Shown here in pieces: positions 1-5,150 of a stretch of 5,150 nt of DNA (positions are counted from its first letter, which is position 1; each line of letters starts with the position of its first letter). The position numbers and the translations under genes are program-made. A model generated the notes under the pieces. It was given only the letters and a program-made list of their open reading frames with translations. It had not been told where the DNA came from and did not search any database. Source of the stretch: Tannerellaceae bacterium (GTDB lineage Bacteria; Bacteroidota; Bacteroidia; Bacteroidales; Tannerellaceae); the NCBI GenBank assembly GCA_031279915.1, contig JAITHO010000198.1, positions 1-5,150 of the forward strand, in the 5' to 3' direction.

Positions 1-1
1 A

Positions 2-52
2 AAGGCCAAAAAAAATCATGCCCGACAGTCGGGCATGATTCTTTTTGGCCTT
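2..52. terminator. Long bidirectional intrinsic terminator hairpin
   Basis: A nearly perfect inverted repeat spans 2-52. The inner arms are 14-25 (AATCATGCCCGA) and 29-40 (TCGGGCATGATT), around a 3-base loop (CAG). After one A:C mismatch (13/41) pairing resumes for 11 more base pairs out to 2/52. Read on the minus strand, the GC-rich stem is followed by a run of eight T (complement of 8-15), the layout of a Rho-independent terminator. Read on the plus strand it is followed by CTTTTT. It lies about 11 bp past the stop of the CNNM/CorC gene, so it should end that transcript. The symmetry suggests it also serves a convergent gene outside the left edge, which I cannot see. Confidence 0.88.
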
Positions 53-63
53 GTTCGCTGCTC

Positions 64-1335
64 TCAACTCGCAATCTCCGAAACCAGCACTTTGTCGATT
101 CGTGCACCGTCCATGTCGATGATCTCGAAGCGGAAGCCGAGCCAATCTACTTGCTCGCCGATCTGAGGAATGTGCTGGAGGATGTCGAGAAGGAGGCCGC
201 TAAGAGTATTGTAGTCGTAGTCGGCATACAGATCCTCGCGATCAAAATATTCGAGAAAGTTGTAGAACGACATCTGGCCCTCTACCAGGAAGCTGCCGTC
301 TGCCCGCTCAACTATTTCCTGCTCCTCGCCAATTTCTGGCATCTCGCCTACCAGAGCTTCCATTATATCCTTCAAGGTTACGATCCCAAGCACATCCCCA
401 AATTCATCGGTCACAAGCCCGTACTTCACGCGAGCGTTTTTAAACTGCTCCAGAGCTTTATAAACGCTGAGATTTTCGGGAACGTACTGTACCGGACGGA
501 CTAACTCGCGGAGGGAAAAGTCGGGCGAGTATATCTTGCCGAACAAATCTTTCAGATTAACGATGCCCAGCAGGTTGTTAAAGTTTTCGGAGATGACCGG
601 ATAGGTGTTATACAGATTCTCCTGCACCTTCCCGCGAATCTTCTCATTGCTGTCGTTCACGTCGAGCCACACAAGGTCGGTTCGATGCGTCATGATGGAG
701 CCAACGTTGCGGTCGCCAAGACTAAACACGCGCTCAACAATGTCCTGCTCCACTTCCTGCACTTCGCCAACGTCGTAGCCTTCCTTCACTATCGCCTTGA
801 TCTCCTCCTCAGTCACCTTGCTCTCTTCCGACTGGCGCAGACCCATCAGGCGCACGATAATAGTGGTGCTGCCCGAGAGCAACCAAACGAAGGGAGTGAC
901 GATCTTGGAGAACAAATTCATCGGCCCGGCTATAAATCTCGCAACCGATTCGGCATAACTCATGCCTATGCGTTTCGGTACAAGTTCGCCAAACACAAGC
1001 GTAAAGTATGTCACAACGATCACAATCCCAGTGCGCGCTATCCAAGTTGCATGCGGAGCTACCCACGGATACTGGCCAAGCCAACCCGCAACAGTGTCTG
1101 CAATAGCTCCACCAGAGTAAAGCCCCGTCATAATGCCTATCAGCGTGACGCCGATTTGTATGGTTGAAAGAAATTTTTCGGGACGATTAGCCAGATTTAG
1201 AGCTCTGAGAGCCGGATGATTTCCCCTTTTTGCGTCGGTTTCCAAGCGCGATTTGCGAGCAGATACCAATGCTATTTCAGCCATCGCAAGTACGCCGTTC
1301 GTTACAATCAAACCCAAGATAATAAAGATTTCCAT
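64..1335 (-). CDS. CNNM/CorC-type (HlyC/TlyC-like) membrane protein, DUF21-CBS-CBS-CorC_HlyC
   Basis: A 423-residue inner-membrane protein of the family often labelled hemolysin or CorC. Relatives are implicated in Mg/Co or other ion export, and one E. coli member in polyamine export; the substrate cannot be read from sequence. The DUF21 membrane domain covers about residues 1-170, with hydrophobic segments near 3-24, 60-84, 101-119 and 133-163, and the conserved stretch FGELVPKRIG at 115-124. Two CBS domains, expected to bind adenosyl nucleotides, lie at about 210-268 and 280-330. The C-terminal CorC_HlyC domain runs from about 345 to 420. Length and domain order are normal for the family. 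I chose the ATG at 1335 because it begins directly with the first membrane segment (MEIFIILGL) and follows a promoter. An in-frame TTG at 1398 would add 21 polar, unconserved-looking residues and overlap that promoter. It is probably transcribed alone, ending at the hairpin at 2-52. GldE of gliding bacteria is a related alternative, but no gld neighbour is seen. Confidence 0.93.
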   Translation of the reverse strand: MEIFIILGLIVTNGVLAMAEIALVSARKSRLETDAKRGNHPALRALNLANRPEKFLSTIQIGVTLIGIMTGLYSGGAIADTVAGWLGQYPWVAPHATWIARTGIVIVVTYFTLVFGELVPKRIGMSYAESVARFIAGPMNLFSKIVTPFVWLLSGSTTIIVRLMGLRQSEESKVTEEEIKAIVKEGYDVGEVQEVEQDIVERVFSLGDRNVGSIMTHRTDLVWLDVNDSNEKIRGKVQENLYNTYPVISENFNNLLGIVNLKDLFGKIYSPDFSLRELVRPVQYVPENLSVYKALEQFKNARVKYGLVTDEFGDVLGIVTLKDIMEALVGEMPEIGEEQEIVERADGSFLVEGQMSFYNFLEYFDREDLYADYDYNTLSGLLLDILQHIPQIGEQVDWLGFRFEIIDMDGARIDKVLVSEIAS

Positions 1336-1365
1336 TTGCAATAAAATGCCTTGATTATGTGTGGG

Positions 1366-1398
1366 CAAATATATGCGTTTTTTCGAACATCCCTTCAA
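1366..1398 (-). promoter_or_regulatory. Predicted Bacteroidota-type promoter of the CNNM/CorC gene
   Basis: On the minus strand TATATTTG (1373 down to 1366) matches the Bacteroidota -7 consensus TAnnTTTG. A TTG at 1398-1396 lies 22 bp upstream, close to the expected distance for the -33 element. The -7 box ends 30 bp before the ATG at 1335, giving a short leader of roughly 20-25 nt. The TTG used here as -33 is the same one that would be the alternative start of the longer reading frame, which argues against that start. This is a motif match only. Confidence 0.55.
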
Positions 1399-1462
1399 TA
1401 GCTGGATGCGCCATAATAAATATGGTACGGATGGCTTGGGATTGGAATGTGTTCACTTCCGT

Positions 1463-3895
1463 TCAGCTTTTACCGCTGGCGATTTTAAACAGATTGCTGC
1501 CCTCGTTCAGCGGATATTCCTTTCCTTTCCAAACGAATACGCCGCTTGTGCCTTTGGGCAGTGTCAAAGTGGCTTGCAGGGCGCCGTTTTTGTCGATAAG
1601 GTAGGATGCAGAGATACTTCCGGAGGGATGAGGCATGGTTCCGCTAACCTCTTTCAGATTGCCGAGCGATGGAGCGATGCGGATCTTGCGAAATCCGGGA
1701 GCGTCGCTGTCGATTCCGAGAAGTATGCGGAAATGCTCGACGTTAGGGCTGGCTCCCCAGGCGTGACAGTCTGAGCGAGAGGGTTCGGGCTTCTCCGCCC
1801 AGGTCGTGAGGCCGAGCTTCATCTGATCGCGCCAGATCGCAAGATTGTCGAGGTAGAGATCGCCCAGGCCGGCGCGCTTCAGAGCTTGGTGAACGTAGTA
1901 GCGGAAGTAGATCGTTGACTGTATCAGGCTGGTATCGTTCAGCGTGCGGCTCATCAGGGCTGACGCTTCCTCTGTTGGGAGAATGCCGGCGAGAACAACG
2001 AGCGAGTTCACGTGCTGCGAGTAGGACCTATGATCGTGAGTGTCAGCAAAGAGCCCTTTAGCTTCGTCCCAATACTTCGTGCGGATGCTAACGCGGATTC
2101 TTCCGGCAAGATTTCGGTAATACTGGGAGTTTGCAGCCATTCCGAAGGCTTCCTCCATCTCCGAAACGGCATCCAGAGCCAGGATGTAGAGCAGATCCTG
2201 GAAGGCAGAGTTCCCATCTTTTTCCCTGATGGGCTCGCCATTTGTGAATCCGGCCGACCAATCGGCAAAATACCAGTACGGAATGTATCCAAGGCTGCGA
2301 TCGGGCTTCATATATCGCTCATAAAACGACAAAACGCCCCGAAAAGATGGGAGCAGGCTACGCAAATAGCCTTCATCGCCCCTGTATCGCCAATAATCGT
2401 GCGCCATACATATCCACCAGAGCGAAAATGAAGGAATAAACTGATGCAAGCCCGATGGATAGCGGCTCATAGTGATGCCGTCGGGCACTATCGACTGCCG
2501 TCCCTGCTCGATGGCGTTCCGAACAAAGCAGGTATCGCGGGTATTGTAAAGAGTAACCATCGCCTGGATGCGCGTATCGCCAAAGTATTGAAGCTGTTCG
2601 TAGTAAGGGCAGTCCATGTAGGTTTCGTTGGCGCAGAGGCGTGCCGTGCGCCATCCTATTTCAAGCATTTGGTTGAGATCGGGCTGCGCGGGGGCTTTGA
2701 AGCTGATTTCCTGGTGGAAGGGATAGGCGGAGAAGGTTCCGTAAACGTCGTCAATGTGCAGCGCTTGCTCTGCTGTTTCCACCTTAAGCTCAACATAACG
2801 CCATGTGCGCCACCATAATGGAGTAAAACTTCGCTTATCGCCTCCGTCGGCCTGTATGCGGTCGCCATATCCTATAAAAGTTTTGCCCTTCACGTCGTTA
2901 CGGTTGTTTTTTGCGTTACGTTGGTACGATTGCATCGCCGATTGGCTATTAAATTCGTAAAGAGCCTCCGCATATCCAATCTTAATATCCGCATTTTTCC
3001 CGCCGGAATACAGCAAAGAGAGGTATCCCGTAGTAAGTTTTCCCTGATCGAGCAGGATTCTTGCCGTGCTGCGTGCCGGAATGGTCAGTCGGGAGCCCTT
3101 CAGCATGTCTTTGGGGACGCTTATGCCTTCAGCCTCGGCCACTCTGGAGAATCGTTCGACGGTTTGTTCCATTTGGGGAATAGGTGATGGAACAAGCTGT
3201 CTCCCAGGAAAATCGCGGGCGCCCTTCATGCCTCCTTCAATGCCCGTGCCGGCCGCTTTCCATTGCGAATCGTCGAAATTGGTCGCCTCCCAGCCCCACG
3301 GGTATTCTTCGGAGCGGATATATTCGCCAGGGCCTGAAACATAGTATCCCAAAACCTGCCATTCTTCCCACGGAGAATAAGCATTGTTGCGCACAGCTCG
3401 CCAAGTGGCGTCGGTATTAATAACAGTTTCCGCCTCTGAGTTTCCCTGGAGGATAAAACCCGTTTGATGGAAGGTTATTTGTGCAACAGGCCTCTTCTCG
3501 GCATAGTTCCAAACAACCGCGGCCAGCGTATTGCGCCCCGACCGGAGCAGAGGGGCGATGTCAACCGTCTCAAAGTTCCAATTATAAATGTCGCCGCGAG
3601 CAGGGCCGAGCGAAGCCAGCGTACCATTAACATACAGCTTATACCTGTTGTCGGCCGAGGCGTGCACAATGAATTTGGCGGGCACAGTTGCCAGATCAAA
3701 GCTCTTTCGGAAGTGATAAACGCCGTAAGTTTCAGCTGGTTCGCCTGCAACCGAAATCCATCGGGCCTTCCAGCGTCCTTTGAAGAGGTCGGCATTAACA
3801 TTAGCTTGCTGATAGCCCGGAAGAGCGATTTGCCCCTCGGCAGCAAAACATTGAATCAAGAAAAATAAATAGAGAAACAATCGTGTTTTAATCAT
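1463..3895 (-). CDS. Secreted GH78 family alpha-L-rhamnosidase-like glycoside hydrolase
   Basis: An 810-residue exported enzyme expected to release terminal alpha-L-rhamnose from plant or microbial glycans by an inverting mechanism. An N-terminal signal peptide (K3, R5, then a hydrophobic run at 6-18) is probably cleaved around 18-21. C16 is preceded by Q, so it is a poor lipobox. Domains in order: a beta-sandwich rhamnosidase N domain at about 40-230, a second beta domain at about 265-390, the (alpha/alpha)6 catalytic barrel at about 395-720, and a C-terminal beta domain at about 722-800. The DCP motif gives D428, E433 and D440. Their +5 and +12 spacing equals that of essential residues D567, E572 and D579 in Bacillus GH78 RhaB, so E433 is the likely general acid. 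TTWAE places the likely general base at E701. The classical Arg after DCPx is Y432 here, so this is a divergent subgroup and its substrate may differ. The gene seems monocistronic. No SusC/SusD genes are in view. Confidence 0.9.
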   Translation of the reverse strand: MIKTRLFLYLFFLIQCFAAEGQIALPGYQQANVNADLFKGRWKARWISVAGEPAETYGVYHFRKSFDLATVPAKFIVHASADNRYKLYVNGTLASLGPARGDIYNWNFETVDIAPLLRSGRNTLAAVVWNYAEKRPVAQITFHQTGFILQGNSEAETVINTDATWRAVRNNAYSPWEEWQVLGYYVSGPGEYIRSEEYPWGWEATNFDDSQWKAAGTGIEGGMKGARDFPGRQLVPSPIPQMEQTVERFSRVAEAEGISVPKDMLKGSRLTIPARSTARILLDQGKLTTGYLSLLYSGGKNADIKIGYAEALYEFNSQSAMQSYQRNAKNNRNDVKGKTFIGYGDRIQADGGDKRSFTPLWWRTWRYVELKVETAEQALHIDDVYGTFSAYPFHQEISFKAPAQPDLNQMLEIGWRTARLCANETYMDCPYYEQLQYFGDTRIQAMVTLYNTRDTCFVRNAIEQGRQSIVPDGITMSRYPSGLHQFIPSFSLWWICMAHDYWRYRGDEGYLRSLLPSFRGVLSFYERYMKPDRSLGYIPYWYFADWSAGFTNGEPIREKDGNSAFQDLLYILALDAVSEMEEAFGMAANSQYYRNLAGRIRVSIRTKYWDEAKGLFADTHDHRSYSQHVNSLVVLAGILPTEEASALMSRTLNDTSLIQSTIYFRYYVHQALKRAGLGDLYLDNLAIWRDQMKLGLTTWAEKPEPSRSDCHAWGASPNVEHFRILLGIDSDAPGFRKIRIAPSLGNLKEVSGTMPHPSGSISASYLIDKNGALQATLTLPKGTSGVFVWKGKEYPLNEGSNLFKIASGKS

Positions 3896-3950
3896 AAAGC
3901 ATAGATTTTAATAGGATAAAAATACTTGTTGATATTCGTTCTTAGCGTGA

Positions 3951-3981
3951 CAAATATAAAAATAGTTTTCATATAAGCCAA
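3951..3981 (-). promoter_or_regulatory. Predicted promoter of the GH78 gene
   Basis: On the minus strand TTG (3981-3979) is followed after 20 bp by TATATTTG (3958-3951), an exact fit to the Bacteroidota pattern of a -33 TTG and a -7 TAnnTTTG. The ATG at 3895 lies 55 bp beyond the -7 box, giving a leader of about 45-50 nt. The leader is AT-rich with no clear Shine-Dalgarno sequence. No palindromic operator was evident in it. Confidence 0.6.
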
Positions 3982-4002
3982 GGCTCGTCATCGGTATCTG
4001 AA

Positions 4003-4018
4003 AAATATAAATATATTT
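4003..4018. repeat. AT-only inverted repeat overlapping the -7 element of the CDF gene
   Basis: AAATATA (4003-4009) and TATATTT (4012-4018) are exact inverted repeats separated by AA. The right arm is most of the predicted -7 box of the cation diffusion facilitator gene, so a dimeric regulator bound here could block transcription. A metal-responsive repressor would make sense in this position, but that is inference. AT-only palindromes also arise by chance in AT-rich promoters. The 9-mer AAATATAAA occurs both here (4003-4011) and at 3952-3960, next to the opposing promoter. Confidence 0.3.
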
Positions 4019-4019
4019 G
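4012..4019 (+). promoter_or_regulatory. Predicted -7 promoter element of the CDF transporter gene
   Basis: TATATTTG matches TAnnTTTG exactly and lies 20 bp before the ATG at 4040, implying a leader of about 10-15 nt. No clear TTG is found 19-23 bp upstream (the region reads near TCATCGG), so the -33 half is weak. This may indicate activator dependence or simply a weak promoter. Confidence 0.5.
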
Positions 4020-4039
4020 GATATAAATCTTATACAGTT

Positions 4040-4921
4040 ATGAACATCGCGAATAAAACTCAGGCAGGATACGCAGAAGGCGTAGTTTCTATAATTACCA
4101 ACAGCCTACTTTTCATTTTAAAGCTATGGGCCGGCATTACAACCGGCTCTGTTGCCCTTATGGCCGACGCTTGGCACACTATGTCGGACTCGTTCAGCTC
4201 TCTTGTGGTCATGATTGCCGTTAGGCTGTCGGCGCGTCGGGCCGATAAGGATCATCCCTTTGGCCATGGACGCTGGGAGCAGATTGCATCGCTTTTTGTA
4301 GCCTTTTTGCTTGCCGTCGTTGCTTATGAGTTTTTGAAAGATTCAATCGTGCAGATAATTGATGGAGAAAGGGTTCATTTCGGAACGTTTGGAATTGTCG
4401 CTACTTCAATTTCTATTGTTGTGAAGGAGGCTCTTGCCCGCTATGCCTTTCGCCTTGCGCGCCAAAGCGATAGCTCTGTTTTGAAGGCCGACGGATGGCA
4501 TCATCGAACCGACGCTTTGTCGTCCGTTGTAATTCTTATAGGCATCCTCTTTGGCAGTTGGCTGCCCTGGATCGACGGCGCGCTGGGCTGTTTGGTGGCC
4601 ATGATGCTCTTTTACGCCGCTTGGGAGATTGCCGGCGAAGTTATTAACAAGCTACTGGGCGAAAAGCCCGACGAGTATCTCACTTCGCGCATCGTCGAGG
4701 CTGCCAGGGACGCATACGATGGCGATTTGCACTTCCATCATTTTCATATCCACAACTATGTAACCCATCGCGAAGTCACCTTTCACATTCGCCTCGATAG
4801 CCAGCTGAGTATTGACCAAGCCCATCAAATTGCAAGCCGCATAGAGCAAATTGTGCAAGAAAAATTCGATATCGAAGCCACTATTCACGTGGAGCCTCTC
4901 CTCAAACAAGGAAATAGTTAA
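4040..4921 (+). CDS. Cation diffusion facilitator (CDF) transporter, probable Zn(II) exporter
   Basis: A 293-residue inner-membrane metal/proton antiporter expected to export divalent cations, most likely Zn(II). Six hydrophobic segments lie near residues 15-33, 38-60, 82-103, 114-133, 152-174 and 177-200. The transport site is HxxxD in TM2 (H46, D50) and HxxxD in TM5 (H154, D158), the HD/HD pattern of Zn-type CDFs; Mn-type members have Asp in place of His. D69, H72 and H76 in DKDHPFGHGRWE align with the loop zinc site of YiiP (D68, H71, H75). The cytoplasmic domain (about 208-289) is rich in His: H231, H233, H234, H236, H238, H243 and H249, plus H262 and H283-V-E285, close to the binuclear site of YiiP. 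Length is typical. The ATG at 4040 precedes the first membrane segment by a normal short tail and has a -7 box 20 bp upstream. It is divergent from the GH78 gene. No clear terminator precedes the downstream repeats. Confidence 0.94.
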   Translation: MNIANKTQAGYAEGVVSIITNSLLFILKLWAGITTGSVALMADAWHTMSDSFSSLVVMIAVRLSARRADKDHPFGHGRWEQIASLFVAFLLAVVAYEFLKDSIVQIIDGERVHFGTFGIVATSISIVVKEALARYAFRLARQSDSSVLKADGWHHRTDALSSVVILIGILFGSWLPWIDGALGCLVAMMLFYAAWEIAGEVINKLLGEKPDEYLTSRIVEAARDAYDGDLHFHHFHIHNYVTHREVTFHIRLDSQLSIDQAHQIASRIEQIVQEKFDIEATIHVEPLLKQGNS

Positions 4922-4976
4922 GAAAAATCCCGCCAAACAGCGCTGAATCTCCAAAATATTGCGCCTAATAAAGGGA

Positions 4977-4992
4977 TTAGGGACGTCCCTAA
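4977..4992. repeat. 16-bp perfect palindrome at the first repeat unit
   Basis: TTAGGGACGTCCCTAA reads the same on both strands. It is the first copy of the 10-bp core extended by three matching bases on each side. In copies followed by AA, the flanking TT...AA or T...A extends the core palindrome to 12-14 bp. Here the left flank is A and the right flank T, so symmetry is kept with different bases. Confidence 0.8.
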
Positions 4993-5150
4993 CGGAAATT
5001 GGGACGTCCCAAACAGAAAATGGGACGTCCCAAACGGAAATTGGGACGTCCCAAACGGGAATTGGGACGTCCCAAACGGAAAATGGGACGTCCCTAACGG
5101 AAATTGGGACGTCCCTAACGGAAATTGGGACGTCCCAAACGGGAAATGGG
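4980..5150. repeat. 21-bp tandem repeat array with invariant palindromic core GGGACGTCCC (continues beyond window)
   Basis: Cores begin at 4980, 5001, 5022, 5043, 5064, 5085, 5106 and 5127, with a ninth starting at 5148, so the period is exactly 21 bp. All eight complete cores are identical palindromes containing GACGTC. The 11-bp spacers follow the consensus AAACGGAAATT and vary only at spacer positions 1 (A or T), 5 (one A), 7 (A or G) and 10 (T or A). Spacers 1, 6 and 7 are identical, which suggests copying within the array. Any two cores can pair to give a 10-bp stem with an 11-base loop. The array starts 58 bp after the stop of the transporter gene and is cut by the window edge. This is not a CRISPR: the spacers are short and nearly identical. 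Its function is unknown. Confidence 0.95.

Noticed and set aside
151..1167. Plus-strand open frames of 117 and 160 codons inside the CNNM/CorC gene
   Set aside because: They lie antisense to a well-conserved gene, show no recognisable domain and have no promoter or spacing logic; they are shadows of its codon use.
1336..1398. Upstream extension of the CNNM/CorC gene to a TTG start at 1398
   Set aside because: It adds 21 polar residues before the first membrane segment, uses a rare start codon and runs over a good promoter match. The ATG at 1335 gives the usual family N-terminus.
1411..1425. Small hairpin CCATA-ATAAA-TATGG after the GH78 stop, as a possible terminator
   Set aside because: The stem is only 5 bp and no T run follows on the minus strand, so it is too weak to call. 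Termination between the GH78 and CNNM/CorC genes is therefore unresolved.
2012..3868. Several open frames of 70-139 codons on both strands inside the GH78 gene
   Set aside because: All are covered by one intact 810-residue enzyme with all family domains and catalytic residues, and none resembles a protein I know.
1463..3895. Lipoprotein signal on the GH78 protein (C16)
   Set aside because: The residue before C16 is Gln, not Ala, Gly or Ser, and the residues after it do not look like a lipoprotein export signal; an ordinary signal peptide fits better.
3896..3950. Riboswitch or structured leader before the GH78 gene
   Set aside because: The leader is about 50 nt, AT-rich and without strong stems; nothing resembling a known riboswitch is visible.
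4652..4954. Minus-strand open frame of 100 codons over the end of the CDF gene
   Set aside because: It is antisense to the conserved His-rich cytoplasmic domain and has no recognisable features. It differs in frame and extent from the repeat-encoded minus frame ending at 4918.
4980..5150. CRISPR array
   Set aside because: Repeats are 10 bp and the intervening 11 bp are almost identical between copies, so there are no unique spacers, and no cas gene is present.

Overview
The window looks like chromosomal DNA of a member of the Bacteroidota, probably the order Bacteroidales. Three upstream regions carry the octamer TATATTTG, which fits the Bacteroidota -7 promoter consensus TAnnTTTG. The starts have AT-rich leaders with no convincing Shine-Dalgarno sequence. 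One gene is a secreted GH78 alpha-L-rhamnosidase of a type common in that phylum. The phylum is inferred from these signs; no rRNA or marker gene is present.

Layout, left to right. Positions 2-52 hold a long, nearly perfect hairpin that should terminate transcription from both sides. Positions 64-1335 (minus) encode a CNNM/CorC-type membrane protein with a DUF21 domain, two CBS domains and a CorC_HlyC domain. A 127-bp gap follows, containing that gene's own predicted promoter. Positions 1463-3895 (minus) encode the secreted GH78 family protein. Positions 3896-4039 form a divergent promoter region. Positions 4040-4921 (plus) encode a cation diffusion facilitator with the HD/HD metal site typical of zinc exporters. 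From 4980 to the right edge lies a 21-bp tandem repeat whose 10-bp palindromic core, GGGACGTCCC, is identical in all eight full copies.

The three genes do not form an obvious pathway. Two are membrane proteins whose families are linked to ion handling (CNNM/CorC and CDF), and the third degrades plant or microbial rhamnosides. Each has its own predicted promoter, so I read them as separate transcription units. No SusC/SusD pair, sensor or regulator is in view, so membership of the rhamnosidase in a polysaccharide utilisation locus cannot be judged.

The most unusual element is the repeat array. Its period equals two helical turns, its palindrome is invariant while the 11-bp spacers vary, and its recurrent variable positions all share one codon phase. 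It could be a protein-binding array, a structured transcript end, or the repetitive end of a coding region running in from the right. The window stops before this can be decided.
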